Assembly: GCF_005047655.1 (NCBI RefSeq)
Contig: NZ_SUKF01000007.1
Location: 282,250-346,249, forward strand
Direction: 5' to 3'
DNA: 64,000 bases
Source of the DNA: Sinimarinibacterium arenosum
GTDB taxonomy: Bacteria > Pseudomonadota > Gammaproteobacteria > Nevskiales > Nevskiaceae
The position numbers and the translations under genes are program-made. Within the stretch, counting starts at the first letter, position 1. The number at the start of each line of letters is the position of its first letter. The notes beneath the pieces were generated by a model. The model had not been told where the DNA came from. It saw only the letters and a program-made list of their open reading frames with translations, and ran no database searches. Positions 37,203 to 45,861 of this stretch are shown in pieces.

Positions 37203-39362
37203 GTGCGCACCGAAAAAACCTATTGCCGGATCTGCGAAGCGCATTGCGGGCTGGATGTCACGATCGACGGGGATGCGGTGGTCGCGGTCAAGCCCGACAA
37301 GACCCACCCGGTGTCCAGGGGGTATGCCTGTATCAAGGGCTCGGCGCTGGGCGAGCTGCATCACGATCCCGATCGCGTAAACCACCCGCTGAAGAAAGTG
37401 AACGGGACGTGGCAGCGCATCGGCTGGCCGCAGGCTATCGCCGAGATCGGTTCCAGGATCAGGACGCTGCAGAAGACCCACGGCCGGCGCAGCGTCGCGC
37501 ACTACTACGGCAATCCCACTGCATTCTCGATGCAGAATTTTCTGTATTCGGCCGCGTTCATGCAGGCGCTGGGATCTCCCAATGTGTTCACGTCCAGCTC
37601 GATCGACCTGAACAACAAGTTCCACGTCGCCGACGCCATGTACGGCATGCTGGATGTGCATCCGGTCCCGGATTTCGCCCATTGCGAATTCTTCATGTGT
37701 CTGGGCAGCAATCCGATGGTGAGCCAGATGAGCGTGGTCGCGGTGACCCACGTGATGGAGAAGCTGAGCGCCATCGAGGATCGCGGCGGACGCGTGATCG
37801 TGATCGATCCGCGGCGCACGGAGACGGCGCAACACGTCGGCGAGCACCATTTCATCCGGCCGGGCACGGATGCCTGGCTGCTGCTGGGCATGGCCCATGT
37901 AGTCGCGCATGAGCTCGAGCTGGATCCCGCCGCCATCCACGCGCACGCCAACGGCCTCACCGCGTTTCTGGCTGCGGTCAAAGACTGGACGCCGGAGCGC
38001 GTCGCGCCGCTGACGGGCCTTTCCGCCGAGCGCATCCGCGAACTGGCGACGGCTTACGCCCGCGCCCGCGGCGCGGTGCTGTACATGTCGACCGGCGTCA
38101 ACATGGGGCCGTTCGGTTCCATCGCCTACTGGCTGGTGCAGGGTTTGAGTCTGATCACCGGCAATCTGGATGCGCGCGGCGGACTGGTGTTTTCGCGCGG
38201 CGCTTTTGACGTGACCAAGCTGATCAAGGTGCTCGAGGGCAAGAAAGTCGATGGGCCGCGCACGCTGAAGGACGGTTGGCGTCAGGAAGCGGGAGCCTTT
38301 CCCGCCGCCGCGCTGGCCGATGAGATCCTGATCGACCATCCGCAGCGCATTCGCGCGTTGATCATCAGCGCCGGCAATCCCGTGCATTCGATTCCCGGCA
38401 ACCGTCTTGCAGAGGCCTTCGAGCACTTGGAGTTGCGGGTCTGCATCGACCTTTATCTGAGCGAGACCGCACAACAGGCCGACTATGTGCTGCCGGCAAC
38501 GGACATGCTGGAACGTTCGGACTTTCCGCTGTCGCACCTGAACTTTCAGGCCGAGCCGCATGCGCAGTACACCGCCGCGGTGCTGGCGCCCAAGTTCGAG
38601 CGACGGCCCGAGTGGTGGATCTTCACGCAGCTGGCGCAAGCGGCAGGCGCGCCGTTGCTGGGTCCGACATTGATGAACTGGCCCGCACGGCTGAGCCGGG
38701 TGTTCGACAGGCTGCCGCTGGTGCGCGGACTCCAGCCGGATGATGTCCTCGCACTGCTGCTCAGGCTTGGGGGCAAGACCACGCTGGCCGAACTCAAGCG
38801 CAACCCTCAAGGGGTCGCGCTGCCCGCGGTCGAGCCGGGAAATTTCCTCGGCAAGCGGGTGCCCAGCGCGGACGGCAAGGTCAATCTGGCACCGGCGACG
38901 GTGCTCAAGGATCTCACCCGGCTGGCCGCCGCTGCGGGCGACTATGCCGCGGAGACGGCCGGCTTGCGCGTCATCGGGCGCCGCGAGCGCCGTTCACACA
39001 ATTCCTGGATGCATAACAACCGGCGCATCAAGCACGACAGCGGGATTTCCGCGCTGATGCATCCTGCAGACGCTGTGAAGCGTGGCATCGCCGACGGCGA
39101 CCTGATCGAAGTCGGCACCGGTCGAAACGTTGCGATTCCGGTCAGGATTACCGAAGACATCATGCCGGGAGTTCTGTGTGTGCCGCATGGCTGGGGCCAC
39201 GCGCAGTCCGGCCTGGGCAAGGCCAGCATGCTGCCGGGAAGCAACATCAATGAAGCGCTGCCCGACGTTGCCCTGCACATGGAGCCGGTCAGTGGTCAGG
39301 CGATCATGCTCGGTCACGTGCTGGAGGTCCGGCGCGTCGGCGCCCGGCAACGCGTCGCCTGA
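37203..39362 (+). CDS. Single-subunit molybdopterin oxidoreductase
   Basis: A 719-residue cytoplasmic bis-MGD enzyme of the DMSO-reductase superfamily. The N-terminus has a 4Fe-4S site (Cys-Arg-Ile-Cys-Glu-Ala-His-Cys, then Tyr-Ala-Cys-Ile-Lys-Gly) and no twin-arginine signal. The C-terminal molydopterin-dinucleotide-binding domain includes Ser-His-Asn-Ser-Trp-Met-His-Asn and His-Gly-Trp-Gly-His. I could not assign a Mo-coordinating Cys or Ser after Tyr-Tyr-Gly-Asn-Pro-Thr. No electron-transfer subunit, maturation gene or cofactor genes are adjacent, so the partner and substrate are unknown; formate-dehydrogenase-like and other oxidoreductases are possible. Start is uncertain: GTG 37203 lies close to a GGGGGAG box, and the frame is open upstream to a GTG at 37182. 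Confidence 0.82.
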   Translation: MRTEKTYCRICEAHCGLDVTIDGDAVVAVKPDKTHPVSRGYACIKGSALGELHHDPDRVNHPLKKVNGTWQRIGWPQAIAEIGSRIRTLQKTHGRRSVAHYYGNPTAFSMQNFLYSAAFMQALGSPNVFTSSSIDLNNKFHVADAMYGMLDVHPVPDFAHCEFFMCLGSNPMVSQMSVVAVTHVMEKLSAIEDRGGRVIVIDPRRTETAQHVGEHHFIRPGTDAWLLLGMAHVVAHELELDPAAIHAHANGLTAFLAAVKDWTPERVAPLTGLSAERIRELATAYARARGAVLYMSTGVNMGPFGSIAYWLVQGLSLITGNLDARGGLVFSRGAFDVTKLIKVLEGKKVDGPRTLKDGWRQEAGAFPAAALADEILIDHPQRIRALIISAGNPVHSIPGNRLAEAFEHLELRVCIDLYLSETAQQADYVLPATDMLERSDFPLSHLNFQAEPHAQYTAAVLAPKFERRPEWWIFTQLAQAAGAPLLGPTLMNWPARLSRVFDRLPLVRGLQPDDVLALLLRLGGKTTLAELKRNPQGVALPAVEPGNFLGKRVPSADGKVNLAPATVLKDLTRLAAAAGDYAAETAGLRVIGRRERRSHNSWMHNNRRIKHDSGISALMHPADAVKRGIADGDLIEVGTGRNVAIPVRITEDIMPGVLCVPHGWGHAQSGLGKASMLPGSNINEALPDVALHMEPVSGQAIMLGHVLEVRRVGARQRVA

Positions 39363-39422
39363 TGCGCGCCAGTCCAACGATGCAGCGGATGCTGCAGAGC
39401 GCTGGTCGGTTGTTCGCGGGGT

Positions 39423-40490
39423 TCAGCGCGCGAGCTTGGTGCGGACCAGCTCGCGCGCAGCCGTGGCGGTTAGCCTCGCCAGGCTGAGACCGCGCAGCCA
39501 GCGGATCTTCGCTGCCTCGGCTTCCGGCAGCGTGATCCACAACCGCAGCAGATGACGGCGCTGCTCCGGTTCGGGCCAGTCCTCGAATCCGGTGCGCGCG
39601 TGCACGATCGTGTGGTTCGAAATCAGTTGCAGATCGCCCGGTTCAAGATCCATGTCCAGATAGAACGCCGGATCGCCGGCCAGAGTGTCGTACAGATCCA
39701 GCAGTTCGCGTTCCTCGGGGCTCAGCCGCGGCACATGCGGCATGTTCTGCGCCGAGCGGAAGTAGTCCGACAGCCAGAACGACCGCAGCTCGCCAGCGGC
39801 GTAGCGGCAGGGCTCGATCGGAAACGCCGGAATGCCGCCGTCGCCCTTGGTGTCGAACCAGAATGGCTGGAACAGACGAGGGACCAGCTCGGGGCGCCGC
39901 CGCAGCAGCTCATTGAATACGGCAACCGAACTGGCGATGCGCGACAGGCCGCCACTGCGGGCCTTCTTCAGGCACAGCAGTCCGACGACGTCGGCGGCGT
40001 CGCAATGCGGCGCCAGCGCCTTGTTGGTGCGGTAATAGCGGACGTCGTCACCGCTGCGCTGGTCGCGCACGTGACCAAGCAGATCACCCTGCGGGTTCTG
40101 CGCACCGGGTATGCCCAGGTGGTGGCCCAGTCCCCAGTAGACGATTTCGATCTGCGCTTCGCTGAGCGTGTCCACCGGCAGGCCGCGGATCAGTACGAAG
40201 CCGCGGCCGTGGCGGATGTGGTCGCGCCATTGCGCAATACGCGGGCTGAGCGTCGGCAACGGCAGATCATTGCGGCCAAGCGCGGTCAGTGGCTTGCACA
40301 GCGCTTCGGCACGCTGTGCCGCGGACTGGATTTCAGTGATCTCGGTCGGTGACAGCGTGATCATCCAGTCACTGCGCTGACGCAGGTCCTCGCCACGCCA
40401 GGCGGCAGGACGGTCGATCGGCGCTTGCGGAATGCGCTCATGCGGTCGGGCCAGATAATGCAGCGTCTGTGCGCGCAGCGATTTGTACAT
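39423..40490 (-). CDS. TauD/TfdA-like Fe(II)/2-oxoglutarate dioxygenase
   Basis: A 355-residue non-heme iron oxygenase. It shows the facial triad as His-Cys-Asp (an HxD) in Leu-Ala-Pro-His-Cys-Asp-Ala-Ala and a distal His in Asn-His-Thr-Ile-Val-His, with Arg in Arg-Arg-His-Leu-Leu-Arg-Leu-Trp for 2-oxoglutarate. The start at ATG 40490 has a GGGGAG box 5 bases upstream, so the longer upstream frame is not used. TauD-family members act on sulfonates, chlorophenoxy acids and many small acids; the Gly-Phe-Val-Leu-Ile-Arg-Gly-Leu-Pro and Asn-x-x-Gly-Asp-Leu-Leu-Gly motifs match the group found in many environmental bacteria. Convergent with the molybdopterin gene, 60 bp between stops. Confidence 0.85.
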   Translation of the reverse strand: MYKSLRAQTLHYLARPHERIPQAPIDRPAAWRGEDLRQRSDWMITLSPTEITEIQSAAQRAEALCKPLTALGRNDLPLPTLSPRIAQWRDHIRHGRGFVLIRGLPVDTLSEAQIEIVYWGLGHHLGIPGAQNPQGDLLGHVRDQRSGDDVRYYRTNKALAPHCDAADVVGLLCLKKARSGGLSRIASSVAVFNELLRRRPELVPRLFQPFWFDTKGDGGIPAFPIEPCRYAAGELRSFWLSDYFRSAQNMPHVPRLSPEERELLDLYDTLAGDPAFYLDMDLEPGDLQLISNHTIVHARTGFEDWPEPEQRRHLLRLWITLPEAEAAKIRWLRGLSLARLTATAARELVRTKLAR

Positions 40491-40650
40491 CAGTCTCCCC
40501 CGAGGTCGATCCGGCCGGCATTTCGCTGATGCGGGTACGGGCGCAGGGATTGTCACGCAAGTTCCCCGCGATGGGTATCGATTTGCTGCTGTGACGTGCG
40601 GTCCGGCCACGTAATATCGGGTGACGACGGGTTGGAGGGTTTCTCGCGTG

Positions 40651-43263
40651 ATGAATGCAATGGTCAAGCGGAATATGCGTGCAAGTGCGGTCATGGTGAT
40701 GGCGCTGGTTTGCGCCGCCTGCGGATCCTCCAAGCCGGCCGCGACGGCGGGCGGCGGCGGTACCGCTGCCACGCTGCCCGAGGGCGCGGCCTGCGTGCTG
40801 AAAAGTCCGGCGCTGGACGTCGGTGCCAGCAGCGAGCTGACCATTGATGGCGTCACATATACCAAGACGCACCAGCCGGATGCCCCTGGCCCGCTGGAGT
40901 TGCCTGCGACCGACGCGGGTGCAGCGACTGGCACTTGCGCCAACAACGACCAGTTCCGCTTTGGTACCGGGATCTATGACACCACCGGCCCGATCGGAGG
41001 CAACCCGACCGGGCATGCCGACATGTTCGGCATGGTGGTGCCGCCGCAGGAGCCCAACGGCATCCATCAGCGCCTGTATGCACGTGCGTTCGCGATCGAA
41101 TCACCGTGCAACGACAAGCGCGTGATGTTCGTCTCGCTTGATCTCGGTGCCGTGTCGGGATTGCTGCACCAGGAGATCCTGAAGAAGATTGCCGACGACC
41201 CACAGCTGGCCGGCATCTACACGCGTGACAATCTGATGGTGTCGGCGACACACACGCACACTGCTGGCGGCGGTTTCGGCGTGCCGGTGCTGCCCGATCT
41301 GTCGTCGACGCTGCCGACGCTGGTCAACAACCCGGCGGTCTGGGTCGAAAGCCTGATCTTCAGCAACGCCAACTACGACGACGACAACGTCAACGCCATC
41401 GTCGACGGTACGGTGCAGGCGATTCGCCGTGCGCACGTGAATCTCGAAGCGCATCCGCAGACCGCCGGCATTCGCATGGCGATCGATGAACTGCTGAACG
41501 CCAACATCAACCGCACCCCGCCGGGCTACAAGCAGAACTCGCCGTCCGAACGCGCACAGTACGTCGATGCGGACGGCCACGAAGTCAACGTCAGCAAGCG
41601 TTCGCTGCAGCTCAACTTCGTGCGTGACAACGGCTCGGTGGCCGGCATCCTGAACTGGTTTCCGGTGCATCCGACTTCGATGGGCAATCACGCACTGCTG
41701 TTGTCCGGCGACAACAAGGGCTATGCCTCGCTCGGCTTCGAGAAACTGATGGGTACGCGCTACCAGGCGGATGTCGGCCAGCTGGATGGCAGCGACAACT
41801 TCGTTGCGGGATTTGCACAGGCCGACGAAGGCGACACCATTCCGGACCTGTTCGTGTTCGACGCCGACCCCGACGGCGGCAACGGTCCCGGAGAAGGGGT
41901 GCCGTACTTCGCGCGCGGCGGCACCAACGAACCGTATGAGTACGACCAGCCTGGGTTCGAACGCGGTCAGCCGGAGTCCACCGCGATCTCCGGCACCAAG
42001 CAGCTGGCGATGGCACTGGAGCAGATGACGCGCGGTACTGCGCTGCACGGCCCGATCGACTACCGCTTTTTCTATGCCGACTTCAGCAACGATGAAATCA
42101 CCGATCCGGTGGTGCTTGCGGAGCTCGGCTACGGTGACCTGCCGTCCGAGCTTTACGACGGCGACAAGACGACTTGCACGACCGCCATGGGCGTCGGCTT
42201 CGGCGTCGGCGGAGTCAATGGTCCGGGCTTCGGCGCAGCCGGCTTCACCTGTGTCGATGATGCACCGGTGCCGTACACCGACGAGATCCGCAACGGCTAC
42301 AACGGCCTGTACAACGGCACCGGCTACGTCACCGTCAAGCTCGATGACCAGAACGTGAAGGTGCCGTTTCCTGGGGTGGAGGTCTACACCGTCGCCGCGC
42401 CGGCCTTATGCCTGGCCACGGCACTGCAGCCCGGCTACAGCTGCCAGCGTGAGAAGCCGGTGCTGGTTTCTGCCGAAACCAATCCAGTGCCGTTCCAATT
42501 GCTGCGTATCGGCAATCTGGCCGTTCTTGGCGTGCCGTTCGAGGTCACGACGATGTCCGGGCGGCGCATCCGCAAGACCGTACTCGACGTGCTCAAGCCG
42601 ATCGGTGTCGACACCGTCGTCATTGCCGGACCGTCCAACGACTATCTGCACTATCTGGCGACGCGCGAGGAGTACTCGGCGCAGATGTACGAGGGCTCGT
42701 CGACCTATGCCGGTCCGTGGGAGCTGGCCGCGGTGCAGCAGGAATCGCGGCGTCTGGCGCTGACGATGGCCGCTGGCGAGCCGGCGCCGGAAGGCATCCC
42801 GGCCGGAGCCTTCGAGCGCGGTCCGGCATCGCAGATTTTCGTCGATCCCGATAGCGACTTCGGCGCGGTGCTGACCGATGCGGCGGACAGCTATACCCAG
42901 GGCGACATCGTCGACGTGACATTCGTCGCCGGCTATCCCGGACATGATCTGAAGCTGATGGGTTCGTATCTGTACGTCGAGCGCCAGAATGCGCAGGGCG
43001 GCTGGGATGTGATCGCCACCGATCGTGATGGCGAACTGCTGTTCCTCTGGGATTCGGATGTCAGCCTGATCGACACCGAGCTCGGCACCATCGGTCCGTC
43101 GACTGTGGAGGCGCGCTGGACGATTCCGGCCAACATGGCGCCGGGCACCTACCGCATTCGCCATGACGGCAGCTATCGGCTGTCAAAGGACCAGGCGCCG
43201 CAGGCGTACAAGGGCATCAGCAAGAGCTTTGCGATCAGTGGCACGCCGGCGGCCTGCCCATAG
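40651..43263 (+). CDS. Neutral/alkaline ceramidase-family lipoprotein with altered amidase motif
   Basis: An 870-residue exported protein. The signal ends Val-Cys-Ala-Ala-Cys-Gly-Ser-Ser, a plausible if imperfect lipobox (Cys24), followed by a Gly-rich tail. It has the neutral ceramidase fold (PF04734): Gly-Thr-Gly-Ile-Tyr-Asp-Thr-Thr-Gly-Pro, the zinc-type histidines in Gly-Ile-His139-Gln-Arg and Ala-Thr-His201-Thr-His203-Thr-Ala-Gly-Gly, and His-Pro-Thr-Ser-Met-Gly. The hexapeptide Gly-Asp-Val-Ser-Pro-Asn of the family reads Gly-Asp-Thr-Ile-Pro-Asp at 394-399, so the conserved Ser is Ile. The first ~95 residues and the ~60-residue insert around Glu-Gly-Val-Pro-Tyr-Phe are not family core. 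It may cleave ceramide-like N-acyl lipids or a different substrate. ATG 40651, or GTG 40648. Confidence 0.83.
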   Translation: MNAMVKRNMRASAVMVMALVCAACGSSKPAATAGGGGTAATLPEGAACVLKSPALDVGASSELTIDGVTYTKTHQPDAPGPLELPATDAGAATGTCANNDQFRFGTGIYDTTGPIGGNPTGHADMFGMVVPPQEPNGIHQRLYARAFAIESPCNDKRVMFVSLDLGAVSGLLHQEILKKIADDPQLAGIYTRDNLMVSATHTHTAGGGFGVPVLPDLSSTLPTLVNNPAVWVESLIFSNANYDDDNVNAIVDGTVQAIRRAHVNLEAHPQTAGIRMAIDELLNANINRTPPGYKQNSPSERAQYVDADGHEVNVSKRSLQLNFVRDNGSVAGILNWFPVHPTSMGNHALLLSGDNKGYASLGFEKLMGTRYQADVGQLDGSDNFVAGFAQADEGDTIPDLFVFDADPDGGNGPGEGVPYFARGGTNEPYEYDQPGFERGQPESTAISGTKQLAMALEQMTRGTALHGPIDYRFFYADFSNDEITDPVVLAELGYGDLPSELYDGDKTTCTTAMGVGFGVGGVNGPGFGAAGFTCVDDAPVPYTDEIRNGYNGLYNGTGYVTVKLDDQNVKVPFPGVEVYTVAAPALCLATALQPGYSCQREKPVLVSAETNPVPFQLLRIGNLAVLGVPFEVTTMSGRRIRKTVLDVLKPIGVDTVVIAGPSNDYLHYLATREEYSAQMYEGSSTYAGPWELAAVQQESRRLALTMAAGEPAPEGIPAGAFERGPASQIFVDPDSDFGAVLTDAADSYTQGDIVDVTFVAGYPGHDLKLMGSYLYVERQNAQGGWDVIATDRDGELLFLWDSDVSLIDTELGTIGPSTVEARWTIPANMAPGTYRIRHDGSYRLSKDQAPQAYKGISKSFAISGTPAACP

Positions 43264-43423
43264 CGAACGCGCCATCGCTGCGCCGTGACGCTGCGTGCCG
43301 GCGTCTACGGCGCGGCATGCTGCGATGATGCTGAGCCAGCATGTCAAGGTTGGCTACGGCGTTGATACGGTGATCGAAATCATGGTGCCCCAGGGCATGC
43401 TGGCGGCGGCGTAGGGTGCCGGT

Positions 43424-45070
43424 TCAGCTGCCTGCCAGCAAGGCTTCCTTGAGCTGCGCGCGCAGCTGGAATTTCTGGATCTTGCCGGTCGAGGTCTTCG
43501 GCAGCGTGCCGAACACGACCTGCTTGGGCACTTTGTAACGCGCCAGATGCTGGCGGCAGTGTTCGATCATCTCGGCTTCTGTGGCCGTCACGCCGTCGCG
43601 CAGTTCGACAAAGGCGCAGGGCACTTCGCCCCACTTGTCGTCCGGTTTGGCAACGACCGCCGCGCCCATCACGGAAGGGTGCCGGTACAGCACATCTTCG
43701 ACTTCGAGGCTGGAGATGTTTTCGCCGCCGGAGATGATGACGTCCTTGCTGCGGTCCTTGATCTTCACGTAGCCATCCGGCTGCATCACCGCGAGATCGC
43801 CGGTATGGAACCAGCCGCCGTCGAAGGCTTCGTCGGTCGCGCTCGGATTCTTCAGGTAACCCTTCATCACCAGATTGCCGCGGAACATGATCTCGCCCAT
43901 GGTTTGGCCGTCGGCGGGCACTGGCTGCATCGTCGCCGGATCCATCACTGTGATCGCTTCCTGTGCGTGATAGGGCACGCCCTGGCGGCCGTTGCGTTCG
44001 ACACGGTCCGCCAGCGACAGCGCGTTCCACTCGTCCTGCTTGGCGCAGACCGCGGCCGGGCCGTAGGTTTCGGTCAGGCCGTAGACGTGCGTGATGTCGA
44101 AGCCGATGCGTTCCATGCCTTCGATGATCGCCGCCGGCGGCGCGGCGCCGGCGATCAGTGCGCTGACGCGATGCTCGATGCCGGCACGCGCCGACTCCGG
44201 TGCGTTGATCAGCATGCCGTGCACGATCGGAGCGCCGCAGAAGTGGCTGATGGCATGTTCGCGGATCAGCGTGAAGATCTGGACCGGATCAATGCGACGC
44301 AGGCAGACGCAGGTGCCGGCGTTGGCGGCCATCGTCCAGGGAAAGCACCAGCCGTTGCAATGGAACATCGGCAGCGTCCACAGGTAGGTCGCATGCTGCG
44401 GCATGCCCCAGGACACGATGTTGGACATCGCGTTCAGATAGGCGCCGCGATGGTGGTAGACCACGCCCTTCGGATTGCCCGTGGTGCCGGAGGTGTAGTT
44501 CAGCGAGATCGCGTCCCACTCGTCCTCGGGCAGTTGCCAGTCATCGTCCGGATCACCGCTGGCAAGGAACGCCTCGTATTCCATCTCGCCAAGGTGTGCG
44601 CCTTCGGCGACTTCGGCGTCGTCGACATCGATCACCAGCGGACGGCGCTGACCCAGCATCGCCAGTGCGCGATTCATCACCGGTGCGAATTCGCGATCGG
44701 TGATCACGACCTTGGCTTCACCGTGCTGCAGCATGAAGGCCAGGGTCTCGGCGTCGAGGCGCGTGTTCAGGGTATTCAGCACCGCACCACTCATCGGCAC
44801 GCCGAAGTGGGCTTCGATCATTGCCGGTGTGTTCGGCAGCATGACCGCGACGGTGTCGCCGGTACCGATGCCGCGCTGCTTCAGAGCCGAAGCCAGCCGC
44901 CGGCAGCGCGTATAGGTTTCTGCCCAGGTGTATCGCAGCGCGCCGTGAATCACCGATGTGCGTCCCGGATAGACCATCGCGGTGCGCTTCAGAAAGCTCA
45001 GCGGCGACAGCGGGACGTGATTCGCCGGATTGCGATCAAGACCGAGGCGATAGGGGTTGGCGTGCGTCAT
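43424..45070 (-). CDS. Acyl-CoA ligase (AMP-forming)
   Basis: A 548-residue ANL-family ligase that activates a carboxylic acid to its CoA thioester via an acyl-AMP. The AMP-binding loop Tyr-Thr-Ser-Gly-Thr-Thr-Gly-Asn-Pro-Lys-Gly is near residue 185. Tyr-Gly-Leu-Thr-Glu-Thr-Tyr-Gly-Pro and the C-terminal hinge Asp-Arg-Ser-Lys-Asp-Val-Ile-Ile-Ser-Gly-Gly-Glu-Asn follow, with Lys in Ser-Thr-Gly-Lys-Ile-Gln. The sequence resembles medium/long-chain or 3-(methylthio)propionate-CoA ligase-like enzymes (DmdB/AlkK type); the chain-length preference cannot be read. It lies 118 bp downstream of the TetR gene on the same strand and may belong to its regulon. Confidence 0.88.
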   Translation of the reverse strand: MTHANPYRLGLDRNPANHVPLSPLSFLKRTAMVYPGRTSVIHGALRYTWAETYTRCRRLASALKQRGIGTGDTVAVMLPNTPAMIEAHFGVPMSGAVLNTLNTRLDAETLAFMLQHGEAKVVITDREFAPVMNRALAMLGQRRPLVIDVDDAEVAEGAHLGEMEYEAFLASGDPDDDWQLPEDEWDAISLNYTSGTTGNPKGVVYHHRGAYLNAMSNIVSWGMPQHATYLWTLPMFHCNGWCFPWTMAANAGTCVCLRRIDPVQIFTLIREHAISHFCGAPIVHGMLINAPESARAGIEHRVSALIAGAAPPAAIIEGMERIGFDITHVYGLTETYGPAAVCAKQDEWNALSLADRVERNGRQGVPYHAQEAITVMDPATMQPVPADGQTMGEIMFRGNLVMKGYLKNPSATDEAFDGGWFHTGDLAVMQPDGYVKIKDRSKDVIISGGENISSLEVEDVLYRHPSVMGAAVVAKPDDKWGEVPCAFVELRDGVTATEAEMIEHCRQHLARYKVPKQVVFGTLPKTSTGKIQKFQLRAQLKEALLAGS

Positions 45071-45188
45071 TGAAGTTCCAGCTGCGAGGGGACGGAATGC
45101 GCAGCGGAGCCTAGCGCCAATCGTGATCGATGAATACTGCGCTTTAGGCGAATATGCAGGCCGCCAATGGGACGGTAATGCGCCGGAA

Positions 45189-45767
45189 TCAGGCGGTCAG
45201 CAGTGCGGCCATTGTCTGGTGTGCCAGCTGCGGCGGGACATCGAGATCACGCAGTTCGGCATCGGCATCGGCGTCGGCCAGACGCTCGATCTGGAGTAGC
45301 GCCATCGCGACCGCGGGGCGGTGCTCGGCGGACAGCTTGCGCCAGTGCATGATCGCGTCGATCTGGCGATTGCGCGCGGCGGCGCGTGTCTTGCGGACCT
45401 GTTCGTCCTCGACGGCGAGGCGGCGCAGGCTGCGCCGGAAAATCTTGAAGCGGCGATGGTGCGCGATGATGGCGTCGACCAATGCCGCTGCGTCGGCGCC
45501 ATCGCTGACGAGCGCATCGAGCATCTGCTGTTCTGCCTGTTCCCAGGTCTGATAGGCGGCGATGAACGCAGCCGTCTTGTCGTTGAACCAGCGATAGAAC
45601 GTCTGCGGGGCGAAGCCGGCGCGACGCGCGATGCGGTTGCTGTCGGTTCCGCTGAATCCGTGAAGGCGGAATTCCTCCAGGGCTGCTGCTGCCAGCAGCG
45701 ATCGCGTGTCGCCGCCGGACTTCGACTGGCGTGGTGAGCGAGATGGGCGAGTGTTTCGTGCAGGCAT
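45189..45767 (-). CDS. TetR-family transcriptional regulator
   Basis: A 192-residue repressor. The N-terminal HTH (about residues 20-66) has Ala-Ala-Leu-Glu-Glu-Phe-Arg-Leu-His-Gly-Phe-Ser-Gly-Thr-Asp, Ile-Ala-Arg-Arg-Ala-Gly-Phe-Ala and Phe-Tyr-Arg-Trp-Phe-x-x-Lys-x-x-Ala, the full TetR signature, preceded by a basic Ser/Arg-rich arm. The C-terminal ligand domain is helical and Ala-rich. The gene starts 44 bp before two operator-like palindromes in the divergent gap to the hydrolase. It is followed, 118 bp on, by an acyl-CoA ligase on the same strand, so an acyl-type inducer is a reasonable guess only. Confidence 0.9.
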   Translation of the reverse strand: MPARNTRPSRSPRQSKSGGDTRSLLAAAALEEFRLHGFSGTDSNRIARRAGFAPQTFYRWFNDKTAAFIAAYQTWEQAEQQMLDALVSDGADAAALVDAIIAHHRRFKIFRRSLRRLAVEDEQVRKTRAAARNRQIDAIMHWRKLSAEHRPAVAMALLQIERLADADADAELRDLDVPPQLAHQTMAALLTA

Positions 45768-45810
45768 CGATCGACAACATGCTGGGAGAATGTACGCAGT
45801 CTAGCGCGAT

Positions 45811-45847
45811 GTGATATTAATATCACTTAATGTGATATCTGTATCAC
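45811..45847. promoter_or_regulatory. Tandem palindromic operators between tetR gene and hydrolase
   Basis: GTGATATTAATATCAC (45811-45826) is a perfect 16-bp palindrome. GTGATATCTGTATCAC (45832-45847) is the same site with two central mismatches. Their centres are 21 bp apart, two helical turns, which would place two repressor dimers on one face. They occupy the 94-bp divergent gap, 44 bp from the TetR start and 15 bp from the hydrolase start. Confidence 0.82.
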
Positions 45848-45861
45848 TTTGAGGGTGGGTC

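Noticed and set aside
43325..43414. Small open frame of 29 codons between the ceramidase-family gene and the acyl-CoA ligase
   Set aside because: It has no good ribosome-binding site and no recognised sequence, and is short enough to arise by chance.
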